Numbered from the stretch's first letter, positions 16,973 through 26,491 are shown. The stretch: 64,000 nucleotides of DNA from an uncultured Collinsella sp. (GCA_949287065.1 CASEEV010000082.1:1-64000); one strand, 5' to 3'. Translations and numbers: made by a program. Notes: generated by a model from the sequence alone, not told the origin.

Positions 16973-19294
16973 TTACTTGAGCAGCTTCTCGAACGCGGCG
17001 CGTGCGCCTTCCTCTTCGGCATCGTTGAGCGGAGCGAGCGCGACGTCCATGCCGCGGCGGCGCAGCGCGCGTTCGATGAGCCAGTCGGCGAGCTGGGGGT
17101 TCTTGCTCAGCACCGGGCCGTGGAAGTACGTGCCCACCACGCCGTCGTGCACCAGGCCCTCAAAGCCGTCCTCGCCGTTGTTGCCCGTGCCGGGGAGCTG
17201 GCTCACGCCGAGCGGTTTCTCGTTCTCGTCGAGGAACGTGCGGCCGCCGTGGTTCTCGAAACCCAAAATCGGGTCGCGCACGATCTCGGAGCGCACGCTC
17301 ACGTTGCCGATCAGGCGCGCCTTAGGACCCTCGCCGGCACGTCGCGTCTCGAGGCCCACGGCGCCCGCGCCCTCGATCTTTTCGTCGCCGAGATAGTAAT
17401 GGCGGCCGAGCAGCTGGTAGCCGCCGCAGATGGCGAGAAGCACGCCGCCGTCGTTGATGTAGGCGCGCAGCGCGTCGGCGTTCTTGAGCAGCTCGCCCTG
17501 AACGGCCAGTTGGTCGCGGTCGGCGCCGCCGCCGATCATGGCGATGTCGGTGCCCGAGAAGTCCGCCTGCTCGCCGCGGTTGAGCGAGTTGACCTCGACC
17601 GGAATGCCGCGCCACAGGCAGCGCTTGTAGAGCATCTGCACGTTGCCCGTGTCGCCGTAGAGGTTCATCTCCTCGGGGTACAGGTGCGTGATGCGCAGCG
17701 GGCGAGCGGCGAGCGCCTTGAACTCGGGAGCGATCTCGCCTGGCGCGAGAAGCGCCCACGGCTCGCGCGAGGCCGCCGCGGGCTTTACGGCGGCGTCGGC
17801 CTCGGCGGCGGGGGCCGCGGCGACCCTGTCCGCCGCGGCAACGTCCTTCTCGGCAGCGGCGTCGGCGGCGGCAATGGCCTCCTCGGCCGTCATGTTGGCG
17901 GCGTCGCCTTCGTCGAGCTTCTCGAGCTCGTCGCAGAGCACGGGCATGGCGGTGTAGTTGCCCACCACGTAGAGCATCTCGCCTGTGGACAGCGTGCACT
18001 GGTCGAGCGCCTCCGAGACCGTCAGCGCGATCTTGCTCGGCACGCCCGCGTACTTAAGGCGCACCTGCAAGTCGTTGGCACGGGTGCCGCCGGCAAAGAC
18101 CTGCAGGTCGGGCATGCCGGCCAGGCACTCAAAGTCGGCGTCCCACAACCATGAGATGTCGTGGCCGTCGGCATCGTTGTCGTTAATGTAGAACGCGCAG
18201 GCGTGGCCCGACGAGTTCTTGATGAGCTGCAGCATGCGGTCAAAGCCCACCGGGTTCTTGGCCAGGTTGGCGAGCACCGGGCGTCCGCCCACGGTGAAGG
18301 TCTGCATGCGGCCGCGCGCCGGCTTGTAGTTGGCGAGAACCTCGGCAAAGCGCTCAGACGGGGCGCCGAGCAGACGCGCGCCCGTGAAGGCAGCCGTGAT
18401 GTTGTAGACCATGTAGAGGCCGCGGTACGCCGTGCCGACAGCGAGCGGCTCGGGGAAGGCGGTGGCGCCTGCCGGACCCGCCGCCTGGGAGCCGGCGTTG
18501 ATGCGGAAGGTGTAGCCGCGCGGGCCGAGCACGATGTTGCGCACCGCCACCGCGAGCTCGGGGCGCTCCCAGCCGCACTTGGGGCAGCGATACTTGCCGA
18601 GCTGGCCGTACTGCACATAGTCGTAATCGAGCGGGGCGTTGCACACCGCGCAGAAGCGGCTGTCGGAGACCTTGTCGGACTCGGTGCCCGTGGGCTCGTC
18701 GAGGCCGAAGGCGATGGTGGGGTTGCTCACGCGGCGCGCGATGGAGGCGCACAGCGGGTCGTCGGCGTTGAAGACGAGCGTGGTCTCGGGCGAGGAGGCG
18801 AGCGCCTTGGCGATGACGTCCTGCGTGTGGTCGATCTCGCCAAAACGGTCGAGCTGGTCGCGGAACAGGTTGAGAAGCACCAGGTAGCGGGGGCGCAGCT
18901 TGGGCAGCACGCGCGCGGTGTAGAGCTCGTCGCACTCGAAGCAGCCGATGGCTCCGCCGCGGCGCTGAGCAGAGGTGAGGGAGCGGCGCCCCTGCATGAC
19001 GGCAGCGGTGATACCGCCCTCCAGGTTGTTGCCGGCGCGGTTGGTAATGACCGGCTTGCCCGTCTGCGCCAAGCAGTCGGCGAGCAGGTTGGTGGTGGTG
19101 GTCTTGCCGTTGGTGCCCGTAACCACGATCACGTCCGAGAACAGCGACCTGAACGACGCGAGGATCTGCGGCGAGAGTCGCAGCGCCACAGCGCCGGGAA
19201 TGTTGCCGCCGCTGCGATGCAGCAACGTGCGCGACGCCCAACCGGCGAGGCGGCCGGCGGTTACGGCAACGGCGTTTCTCGGGTTCATGCTCAT
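16973..19294 (-). CDS. Fused lipid II isoglutaminyl synthase MurT-GatD
   Basis: A 773-residue protein joining the two subunits of the enzyme that amidates the stem-peptide D-glutamate of lipid II, using glutamine. The N-terminal Mur-ligase-like part has GTNGKTTT (60-67) and a zinc-ribbon insert with two CxxC pairs (CAVC and CPKC), followed by the ligase C domain to about 440. An Ala-rich linker (about 450-530) leads to a GatD amidotransferase domain with nucleophile Cys623 (AICGGYQ) and His725 (YFHGP). The subunits are separate in Staphylococcus and Streptococcus. The start at 19294 has GGAGG 6 bases upstream. Confidence 0.93.
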   Translation of the reverse strand: MSMNPRNAVAVTAGRLAGWASRTLLHRSGGNIPGAVALRLSPQILASFRSLFSDVIVVTGTNGKTTTTNLLADCLAQTGKPVITNRAGNNLEGGITAAVMQGRRSLTSAQRRGGAIGCFECDELYTARVLPKLRPRYLVLLNLFRDQLDRFGEIDHTQDVIAKALASSPETTLVFNADDPLCASIARRVSNPTIAFGLDEPTGTESDKVSDSRFCAVCNAPLDYDYVQYGQLGKYRCPKCGWERPELAVAVRNIVLGPRGYTFRINAGSQAAGPAGATAFPEPLAVGTAYRGLYMVYNITAAFTGARLLGAPSERFAEVLANYKPARGRMQTFTVGGRPVLANLAKNPVGFDRMLQLIKNSSGHACAFYINDNDADGHDISWLWDADFECLAGMPDLQVFAGGTRANDLQVRLKYAGVPSKIALTVSEALDQCTLSTGEMLYVVGNYTAMPVLCDELEKLDEGDAANMTAEEAIAAADAAAEKDVAAADRVAAAPAAEADAAVKPAAASREPWALLAPGEIAPEFKALAARPLRITHLYPEEMNLYGDTGNVQMLYKRCLWRGIPVEVNSLNRGEQADFSGTDIAMIGGGADRDQLAVQGELLKNADALRAYINDGGVLLAICGGYQLLGRHYYLGDEKIEGAGAVGLETRRAGEGPKARLIGNVSVRSEIVRDPILGFENHGGRTFLDENEKPLGVSQLPGTGNNGEDGFEGLVHDGVVGTYFHGPVLSKNPQLADWLIERALRRRGMDVALAPLNDAEEEGARAAFEKLLK

Positions 19295-19575
19295 AACGAC
19301 CTCCGAACAGGTCCTCGGGTGCAGAAGCTGCCGGGCAGCAGGGCCGCGACCGTGTGCCGGCCACGGACGAGCGCATGCCGCAGGCAGCGGATATGGTTTG
19401 CCCACGCACGACCGCTACCGCAAAAGCAGCAAGGCCGTTGGCACGCGACCCATTCTAGCATGGGGCCCGAGCGCCCCCTGCCCCCTGCGCGCTTCACCAC
19501 AGCGCGCACGCATGACGGCCGCTGCGGCGCGGGGTACACTAGCACAAGCAGCAACCCGAGTAAGGAGAGCGCGTC

Positions 19576-20520
19576 ATGAGCAACGACCAGCAGCCACTCA
19601 CTTGGACCCTCGTGGGAACCGATGCCGACGGCATGCCCGTCGCGCTCCCCTGCCCGCCCGACACCGCCCGCGAGGCGCAAGCCGCCTGCGAGGCGCACAA
19701 GGCAGCGCTCGAGGCAGCGCGTCGCGCGGGGCACGGCCAGACCCGCATCGGAATCATCGGCGCGCTCGATCAGGAGGTGGCGCTTATCGCCGAGTCGCTC
19801 GAGAACACCTGGACCACCAAGGCGGGCGGCATCCAGATCGTCCACGGCACCTTGGGAGATCGCGAGGTTCTCGCCTGCGTGGCCGGCATGGGCACGGTCA
19901 ACGTGGCGGCCGCCACGCAGCAGCTCATCGCGCTCGGCGCACGCACGGTCATCTTCTCGGGCATCGCCGGCAGCCTCAACCCCGCCCTGCACGTCGAAGA
20001 CGTGGTAATCGGCCAGACCCTGCGCTACGTCGACACCGACACCGCCCTTATCGCCGAGTCCGCCCCCGGGCTCGAGGAGTTCCACAGCACTGACTGGCTC
20101 GTTGATCTTGCGGCGCAGGCGCTTCTCGCCCGCGGCTACACCGAGCTGCCGGAAGAGAAGAGCAACAATTGCGCCGACGGCGGCGCCCCCTCCTCCCCCG
20201 CCGCCACCTCGGCCCAGGGCGAGCAGCAGTTTTTGACGGGCACTATCTCGACGGGCAACCGCTTTGTGACCGGTCCGCTCAAGGCACAGGTGCTCGAGGC
20301 CACGCACGCCGACTGCGCCGAGATGGAGGGCGCGGCGGTTGCGCACGTGTGCGCCAAGAACGGCGTCGACTGCCTGGTGTTGCGCGCTATCTCGGACAAC
20401 TGCGACGAGGCATACGACGCGTTCAGCAGCCGTGTCTTTGATATTGAGGAGTACGCCCGTTCGGCGTCGGCGCTGGTTTTGGATATACTGGGCAGCATCG
20501 ACGCGCACGCCAAGAACTAA
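19576..20520 (+). CDS. mtnN: 5'-methylthioadenosine/S-adenosylhomocysteine nucleosidase
   Basis: A 314-residue enzyme that removes adenine from MTA and SAH in methyl-group and autoinducer-2 metabolism. The family core starts at about residue 56 (IGIIGALDQEV), contains GTVNVAAATQ, the substrate motif AEMEGAA and catalytic Asp274 in RAISD. Two features are unusual: a 55-residue N-terminal extension and an insert near 195-215 rich in Ser/Pro/Ala, which together explain the length above the usual ~230. The start at 19576 has AAGGAGA upstream. It probably shares a transcript with engB, 29 bp downstream. Confidence 0.92.
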   Translation: MSNDQQPLTWTLVGTDADGMPVALPCPPDTAREAQAACEAHKAALEAARRAGHGQTRIGIIGALDQEVALIAESLENTWTTKAGGIQIVHGTLGDREVLACVAGMGTVNVAAATQQLIALGARTVIFSGIAGSLNPALHVEDVVIGQTLRYVDTDTALIAESAPGLEEFHSTDWLVDLAAQALLARGYTELPEEKSNNCADGGAPSSPAATSAQGEQQFLTGTISTGNRFVTGPLKAQVLEATHADCAEMEGAAVAHVCAKNGVDCLVLRAISDNCDEAYDAFSSRVFDIEEYARSASALVLDILGSIDAHAKN

Positions 20521-20549
20521 GACGGCGAGACCACTGACGAGGAGCCCGC

Positions 20550-21209
20550 ATGGCAGAGCATACCGCGCACGAAATCAACTTCCGCAGCGCAAAGTTTGAG
20601 GCGGCCTACGGCACCGCCAAGCAGCTGCCGCCCTCCACGCGGCCCGAGGTCACGTTTGCCGGGCGCTCCAACGTGGGCAAGTCTTCGCTGCTCAACAGGC
20701 TTTTTGAGCGCAAGCAGCTCGCCAAGGTCTCGAGTCGCCCGGGCAAGACGGCCACTATCAACTTTTACGATGTCGACGGTCTGCACCTTGTGGACCTGCC
20801 CGGCTACGGCTACGCGCGCGTAAGCCATGCCGAGCGCGCCCGTTGGGACGAGCTCATCGGCGGGTACTTTGACCAGGAGCGCAGCTTCAACTTGGTCTGC
20901 GCGCTCGTGGATATTCGCCACGAGGCGCAGAAGCTCGACGTGCAGATGGTCGAGTTTCTCAAAGAAGGCGGCTTCCCTTTTATCGTGGTGCTCACCAAAG
21001 CCGACAAGCTCGGATCGAACAAGATGCGCTCGCAGCGCGCCGCCATTGCCCGACAGCTCGGGATTCCCGCAAGCCAGATCATCGCGACCTCAAGCGCTAA
21101 GGGCACGGGCATCGACGAGCTGCGCGCCCGCATTGCCGACGCCTGCCTCGAAGACGACGAAGATGAGAGCGCGGCAGTCGACGCCGCCGATGCGCAGACT
21201 CAGGAGTAG
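20550..21209 (+). CDS. engB: Ribosome biogenesis GTPase EngB (YsxC)
   Basis: A 219-residue GTPase required for large ribosomal subunit assembly. G1 is GRSNVGKS (38-45), the G2 region is SRPGKTATINFY, G3 is DLPGYGYA and G4 is TKAD, with SSAKG as G5, all canonical. An acidic tail of about 20 residues (EDDEDESAAVDAADAQTQE) extends past the family core. GAGGAG precedes the ATG. Confidence 0.96.
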   Translation: MAEHTAHEINFRSAKFEAAYGTAKQLPPSTRPEVTFAGRSNVGKSSLLNRLFERKQLAKVSSRPGKTATINFYDVDGLHLVDLPGYGYARVSHAERARWDELIGGYFDQERSFNLVCALVDIRHEAQKLDVQMVEFLKEGGFPFIVVLTKADKLGSNKMRSQRAAIARQLGIPASQIIATSSAKGTGIDELRARIADACLEDDEDESAAVDAADAQTQE

Positions 21210-21284
21210 CCCCGAACACCTGCCCGCACGGCAACCCCCGCTGTGACCGGGAGGGGGGCTGCGCCGTCTGAGGGCTTCTGCGAA

Positions 21285-21425
21285 GTAAAACCCAGATGAT
21301 TGCGTTTTATTCGAACCCGATCAGGTAGCGCAAGCTTCGCAGATCCTGCGACCTGCGGAAACAATGCGCCTCCCTTTGCCGGACTCAGCAGGCCACCCTC
21401 GCAAACGCAATCATCTGGGTTTTAC
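21285..21425. repeat. Inverted-repeat element, family 2, copy 2
   Basis: A 141 bp element with perfect 23 bp inverted terminal arms (21285-21307 and 21403-21425), core GATGATTGCGTTT. The arms share this core with the element at 297-434 but differ at the outer bases in both arms together (AACCCA here, AGTCCG there), so pairing is preserved. It lies between the convergent engB and pectinesterase genes. Confidence 0.75.
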
Positions 21426-21440
21426 GCTGCGAATCGTCAG

Positions 21441-21468
21441 AAGAAAGGGGCCTTGCGGCCCCTTTCTT
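21441..21468. terminator. Bidirectional terminator between engB and pectinesterase
   Basis: A 12 bp perfect stem (AAGAAAGGGGCC/GGCCCCTTTCTT) with a TTGC loop. Pyrimidine-rich ends on both strands make it usable by both convergent genes. Confidence 0.7.
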
Positions 21469-21497
21469 CTTATGTCTGACGCTTTTTGCTGCTTGCG

Positions 21498-24344
21498 CTA
21501 GCGCTTGCGGCGCAGGGCGACGCCAGCCGCGGCTACAGCAGCGCCGGCAACACCCAGTGCTCCCACAACTGCCGCAATATCACCGGTGGACGGAAGGCCC
21601 TCGGAGCCGCCCGTCGCTCCGTCGCCTTGGCCGGAATCCGCAGACGGACGAGACTCCGCGTCATCGCCACCGACCTCGGATCCGTCGGCGCTCTCATCAG
21701 AGTCGGTCGACCCCGGCTTGCCAGGCTTATCAGACTCGCCGCCTTCGAAACCGCTACCAGGCTCCTCTTCGCCTGGCTCGTTGCCGCCAGGCTGCTCAGG
21801 ATCGGTAACGTCGCCGCCCGGGACCTCCGGATCCTCAGCACTGCCCCAAGCATCGGAGTCGTCAACCGGACCCGAGCCTGCAGGGTTCCATGAAGAGCCG
21901 ATGCCCATGCCGTCCAACAGACCGTCCGCCGCATCGTCGGGGTTCGTCTGCCCGTCGATAGTGGCCAGCACAACCTTATCCAGATCGGGCTCGCCACCCG
22001 GATACGTGCAGCCGACTTCGGAGAAGCGCACGGTCTTCTCGTATGTGATCGAAGTCGTCTTGCCGTTATCCTCGACGCGCCCGGTCCAATAGCTCCAGTG
22101 CTCGGAGCTCAGCGTGGCGGGCATGGTGCAGCCAACGAACGACGCCGCCGAAGACACGTTGGCGTAGCTAGGATGCGGCCGGCTCGGGTCGAAGCCGTCG
22201 TAGATCGTGTGGCCCTCGTCGTCGTAGTGCGTTCCCGAGTAGTACGCAAGGTTCTGCCACGGACGGCCGAGGCTCACATCGGTCACGCTGGGGTCGGCCG
22301 TAAGCGTGCAGTCGCTGAACACGAGGCCGGTGTAGCCTGCCTTGGTGTTCGGCGCAGTGTAGTATCCGCTCGTACGGCCGGGATACGCCGCCATGTGCAG
22401 CGTGCAGCCGCTGAAGAACGCGTCGGCGTCGCCAAACACAAAGTCGACCGTACCCTCGATGTAGCAGCCGTTCAGGTACACGCGATTGCCGGCGCCCTGT
22501 ACGTAGAGGGTGTCCTGGCGGCCGATGAACGAGCAGTTCTCGAGATCCACCTTGTCTGCCTTGGAGTTGAAGGCAACGGCAGGCGTCTGCTCGCCTTCGC
22601 CCGTGTGATCGGTCACGTTGTAGTCGTTTTGGAACGTAATGCCACGGGCAGTGAACCCGGTGGCGGTGGACTCCACGAGCACCGTTGCGCTCTGGTCGGT
22701 TCCGAGGTCGTGGTCGTCCTGCGGAACAAAGACGCCGTTCTCGTCAAACGTGTTGGACGAGTAGTAAGCCTCATGGATAAGCACCTGCTGATCGCCCGAA
22801 TCATCGGCGTTTTGGAAGACCACGCCCGGCTGCGAGACCACCACGCGCTCGTGGTAGTCGCCCGGCGCGATGCTCAGGACCAAGCGGTCCTTGAGGGAGG
22901 ACGTCTCGTTGGCAAGCGCCTCGCCGATGGTCTGGTACTGGCCGCCCTCGCCAACCGTCACCACATGGTAGGACTCGCTGTTGTCGGAGGCATAGTCGAT
23001 GGCGATGCTCGTGAGATAGCTGCTCGCCGTATCGGTCGCGCCCTCGGGCAGCTCAAAGTCCACGCGCACGTAGCGCGAGGCGTCGGACGCATCCAGCGTA
23101 ATGTCGCGGCCAAAGCCCTGGGGCTCGCCGTCGACCGTAAGCACCAGGCTGCCGTTGTTGCTGCCCTCGACACGCAGCGTGGCGCCCAGCTCGTCGGCAG
23201 CCAGCGGCAGGTACAGCGTCGTGCCGCTGTTGACCTGCGTGTCGCCGTTGCGCGGGCCGAACTTGGCACCGCCCGGCAGAGCGTCGATGCGGATGCCTGC
23301 CCAGTCGCCGCGACTGCCGGAATTCACCGTCGGGCGCGGGCTGTTCGCATCTTCGTCTGCCGCGAGGTTCCACGTTGTGTCGACGGCCTCAGCGCCCTCG
23401 GGCGTGCCCGGATAGGTGGAGGTATCGGACGCATAATCGACCGAGATGCCCGTAAAGTAGGCGCTGCCCGAGCCGGCGACCTCAACGGCCACGTAGGCGG
23501 CCTCGGCGCATTCCAGCTCAACGCGGCCGTCGCTCGGCAGCGGCGCGCCGTTAACCGTAATTGTCTGGCCGTTGGAGCTGCACGACACCGTGAGCACGGC
23601 TCCCTCCGGGTCTGCCGCCACGGGCACGTAAACCACCGTGCCGGGATTGACCTGCACGTCGCCATCACGTGGCGCGAACTTGCCGTTTGTTGCGTCGATG
23701 AGAAGGCCGTCGTATTCGCCACGAGAGCCCTCGAAAGTTGCCTCCTTGCTCACACCTGCAAGAGTCCAACTGCGGTCGAGCGGCTGCACGTCGGCAGGAA
23801 CGCCGGGGTACTCCTCCTCCGGCTGCTCGGGTTCCTCGGCGTCAGCGTACTCAAGACTGATGGAGGAGAGATACGAGTTTGCCGTAAAGGTAATCACGAC
23901 CTTGGAAGGCTCAGCCAGCGCCGGAATCTCAACGGCAACGGATCCGCTTTTCTCCTGGTAGGCAACAGGCTCGACATCCCCGACCTGCGCCGTGAAAGAC
24001 GTGGTGCCGCCAGAAAGCGTCACGGCCAGTGTAGCGCCGTTCTCGTTTGCTGCAACGGGAATGGAGAGCGTCGTTCCGGCGTTTACCTGCGTGTCGCCAT
24101 TATCGCGCGGCGAGAACTTGCCCGCAGTGGCGTCGATCTCGATGCCTTGGTAGGTCGCCTCTGCACCCTCGCCCTGAATCTCGCCGATCTCCGCGAGTTC
24201 GTCGCTCTGTGCCTTATTGAACGTCCACGCGCTGCCCTCCGGCTTCTCGGCAGCATGTGCCGGCAGTGCGCACCCAAACGCAACCGCTACGGCAACCGCC
24301 AAGAACGCAAGCACACGAAACGCTCCAGCTTTGTACCGGCTCAT
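21498..24344 (-). CDS. LPXTG-anchored pectinesterase
   Basis: A 948-residue surface enzyme expected to remove methyl esters from pectin. It has a signal peptide (cleavage after AHAA, about 35), then three repeats of roughly 130 residues, each with a G-D-(T)QVN(P/S/A)GT motif (about 45-450). The pectinesterase beta-helix domain (about 460-800) has GGQYQTIGEAL, CSFIGRQDTLYV and GTVDFVFGDA with the two catalytic Asp residues, and LGRPWQ with the substrate Arg. A Gly/Pro/Glu-rich wall-spanning region ends in LPSTG (917-921), a hydrophobic helix and RRKR, a sortase signal. The start at 24344 has AAGGG upstream. No other pectin gene is near. Confidence 0.93.
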   Translation of the reverse strand: MSRYKAGAFRVLAFLAVAVAVAFGCALPAHAAEKPEGSAWTFNKAQSDELAEIGEIQGEGAEATYQGIEIDATAGKFSPRDNGDTQVNAGTTLSIPVAANENGATLAVTLSGGTTSFTAQVGDVEPVAYQEKSGSVAVEIPALAEPSKVVITFTANSYLSSISLEYADAEEPEQPEEEYPGVPADVQPLDRSWTLAGVSKEATFEGSRGEYDGLLIDATNGKFAPRDGDVQVNPGTVVYVPVAADPEGAVLTVSCSSNGQTITVNGAPLPSDGRVELECAEAAYVAVEVAGSGSAYFTGISVDYASDTSTYPGTPEGAEAVDTTWNLAADEDANSPRPTVNSGSRGDWAGIRIDALPGGAKFGPRNGDTQVNSGTTLYLPLAADELGATLRVEGSNNGSLVLTVDGEPQGFGRDITLDASDASRYVRVDFELPEGATDTASSYLTSIAIDYASDNSESYHVVTVGEGGQYQTIGEALANETSSLKDRLVLSIAPGDYHERVVVSQPGVVFQNADDSGDQQVLIHEAYYSSNTFDENGVFVPQDDHDLGTDQSATVLVESTATGFTARGITFQNDYNVTDHTGEGEQTPAVAFNSKADKVDLENCSFIGRQDTLYVQGAGNRVYLNGCYIEGTVDFVFGDADAFFSGCTLHMAAYPGRTSGYYTAPNTKAGYTGLVFSDCTLTADPSVTDVSLGRPWQNLAYYSGTHYDDEGHTIYDGFDPSRPHPSYANVSSAASFVGCTMPATLSSEHWSYWTGRVEDNGKTTSITYEKTVRFSEVGCTYPGGEPDLDKVVLATIDGQTNPDDAADGLLDGMGIGSSWNPAGSGPVDDSDAWGSAEDPEVPGGDVTDPEQPGGNEPGEEEPGSGFEGGESDKPGKPGSTDSDESADGSEVGGDDAESRPSADSGQGDGATGGSEGLPSTGDIAAVVGALGVAGAAVAAAGVALRRKR

Positions 24345-24563
24345 GGAATCCCTTCTTCTAGACCAACAAGGATTCCGACCCTTTATGCAGTTTTCGACCC
24401 GCAGGAATAATACGCAAGCCGACGCAGGCAAGGCACCCAGAATGCCCTGCCTTTACGAACTTGCTACACGTTCGTCATGAAATTGGCCCCAGGCGCAGCC
24501 GTTTAACCCAGAAAACCTCGCACCGCGCCTGTTACTATACTCTTATGCAATTCTATCGCTTGC

Positions 24564-25391
24564 CTACTTTGCCAGTCCGCGACCCTCGCGCAGGCCGCGC
24601 ATGACGGCTTCGCGCAACGCAGGAATGCGCTTCTTATCCATTTGCGGAACGCCTTCGAGCGGGTACGCAAGCCCGAGCTTCTCGTACTTCACCACGCCCA
24701 TAGTGTGGTAGGGCAGCATCTCGAGACCAACGACGTTTTTCCACTGGGCAATGAGACGACCGAGCTTCTCGCACTCCTCCTCGGAGTCGGTAATGCCCGG
24801 CACGACCACGTGCCTGATCACGACCTTGACCCCGCGGCGTGCAAGCTCGTTGCCGAAGGCGATGATGCGCTCGGGACTACGGCCGGTGAGCTTCTTGTGG
24901 CCCTCGGGGTCGGCGTGCTTGATGTCGAGCAACACGAGGTCGGTCTCGGCGAGCGCACGGTCGAACTTCTCGGGATGCGCAGGGTCGAAGGCGTAGCCGC
25001 AACTGTCGAGGCAGGTGTGAACGGGTTCCAGACGCTCGCCGGATGCGTCGCGCGGCGCTTTGCCGTGAAGAACGGTAAGGAGGTCTGCCAAGAAGTCAGG
25101 CTGCAGAAGCGGCTCGCCGCCCGTAACGGTCATGCCGCCGTTTTTGTAGAAGCCGCGCTTGCTCTCGAACTCGTCCGCCAGCTGTTCAACCGAGATCAGG
25201 GTGCCCGCCTTGACCTCCCAAGTATCGGGGTTGTGGCAATACGCGCAGCGCATGGGGCAGCCCTGCGTAAAGATCACAAAGCGGATGCCGGGGCCGTCGA
25301 CCGTGCCCATGGTCTCCACCGAATGAAGCCTGCCCGGCGTATAGAGCGACTGCGCAACATCGCGCGTTGCCTCGATTGCCTGCTGCGCCAT
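24564..25391 (-). CDS. pflA: Pyruvate formate-lyase activating enzyme
   Basis: A 275-residue radical SAM enzyme that installs the glycyl radical on pyruvate formate-lyase. The cluster motif CPMRCAYC gives Cys45, Cys49 and Cys52; TVTGGEPLLQ is the SAM-binding motif and MLPYHTMG near the C terminus is typical of PflA. The start at 25391 has AAGGAAGG upstream. It lies 1.1 kb downstream of the glycyl-radical subunit gene on the same strand, separated by an array of repeats, so it probably has its own promoter. Confidence 0.95.
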   Translation of the reverse strand: MAQQAIEATRDVAQSLYTPGRLHSVETMGTVDGPGIRFVIFTQGCPMRCAYCHNPDTWEVKAGTLISVEQLADEFESKRGFYKNGGMTVTGGEPLLQPDFLADLLTVLHGKAPRDASGERLEPVHTCLDSCGYAFDPAHPEKFDRALAETDLVLLDIKHADPEGHKKLTGRSPERIIAFGNELARRGVKVVIRHVVVPGITDSEEECEKLGRLIAQWKNVVGLEMLPYHTMGVVKYEKLGLAYPLEGVPQMDKKRIPALREAVMRGLREGRGLAK

Positions 25392-25581
25392 AATCCAGCC
25401 TTCCTTGCCGCAACGATCCTCGGTGCGCGGTTTGAGTCTTGCACGCGAATCAAGCGGCCATCTCCCAAGCTGCGCCTCATTGAATGTAGGCCCTATTGTA
25501 TCTCGCCAGGCAGCACATTGTTCCGGCCGTACGACAGCTCGCGGCGCGCCGATTTGCTACGCCGATCCTGTGTGAAGGGCA

Positions 25582-25740
25582 AAAGTGTTCAAATTTGCAA
25601 GTTTTCAGTTGTTTGCAGGCCCTTAAAACAGGTTACACGCATTTGGGCATATTTCTTTCCTGCGGAAACGCGTGTATATGCATATGTGATTGAACTGCAC
25701 CCAGCGCAAACGACTGATTATCTGCATTTTTGAACACTTT
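25582..25740. repeat. Inverted-repeat element, family 3, copy 2
   Basis: A 159 bp element with perfect outer arms AAAGTGTTCAAA/TTTGAACACTTT and an imperfect extension to about 31 bp. The core (GGGCATATTTCTTTCCTG, ACGCGTGTATATGCATATGTG) matches the core of the copy at 9209-9365, which shows they are one family and not two chance hairpins. It is upstream of pflA. Confidence 0.8.
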
Positions 25741-25844
25741 GCTTCCAAGGAGGCTTCCAGCAGGCGGCTCGCACGTCTCCCGAAGCCTATTGCACGGCTC
25801 CAAGGCCCGCGCCGCGCCCGGGCCTGAGCCCTAGGCGGTCCGAT

Positions 25845-26180
25845 TTCTCCCAAGGCGCGACGATGTTCGCAAGGCATCGCGCATTGTCCCGCGTTGGGAG
25901 GATGGGATGATTTTCTGCGAGCAAACTGGGTCTTTTTTGTACAACGTCCCGCGTTGGGAGAGAAACACGGGTTCTAGAGATCTGCCCGCTCGACAAAACC
26001 GCAGGTCAATGACTTGAGCACGTCATCCGCCTCTCCCAAGTCGGAACCTTGTGCCGCCACATCTCTCCCAAGCCGAGACATTGTGCACGAGCAGAGAGAT
26101 TTTTATGCTAGAAGTGCCGGGTCTCTCCCAAAGCGGGACGATGGGAACGCGGTTCCGCACTTCGTCCCGCCTTGGGAGAA
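25845..26180. repeat. Array A of TCCC-N5-GGGA mini-hairpin motifs
   Basis: Seven copies of a motif whose forward form is CTCCCAAGGCGGGACGATGT. Forward copies start near 25846, 26031, 26063 and 26122; inverted copies end near 25900, 25960 and 26180. Each is itself a 4 bp hairpin (TCCC/GGGA, 5 nt loop AAGGC or GCCTT) and forward-inverse pairs can form larger stems. Spacing is irregular. The same motif forms array B at 38698-39436. The stretch 25392-26491 has no gene. Confidence 0.8.
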
Positions 26181-26491
26181 CGGAAGATTATTTCCATGCG
26201 AGAAGAGCGATACCAGCGCATCACCTCGCCCCAGGAGGAAAGTACCTGGACTCATGGGCGCTGAAGGGCGTTTGACCACCCACGACAGAGATGAGCCCCA
26301 ACCGAGAAACCATTCAAAACAAAGCGAGACCCGCCCCGTACGGGAGCGGATCTCGCGAAACAGATCGAGCTTGCAAGAGCTGGGACCCAGCTGGCGGGTC
26401 AGAGCAGCCCAAAAGAGAAGGCCAGCGACCTCGTGGTCATGACCGACAAACGAGGACCAGCCCGACCGCCAGACATGCCAGGGGCGTCAAC

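Noticed and set aside
22098-24410. A 770-codon open frame opposite the pectinesterase gene
   Set aside because: The opposite strand encodes a clear pectinesterase with signal peptide and LPXTG anchor; the reverse frame has no family features.
25845-26180. CRISPR-like array
   Set aside because: Repeats occur in both orientations with irregular spacing, spacers are not uniform and no cas genes are present.
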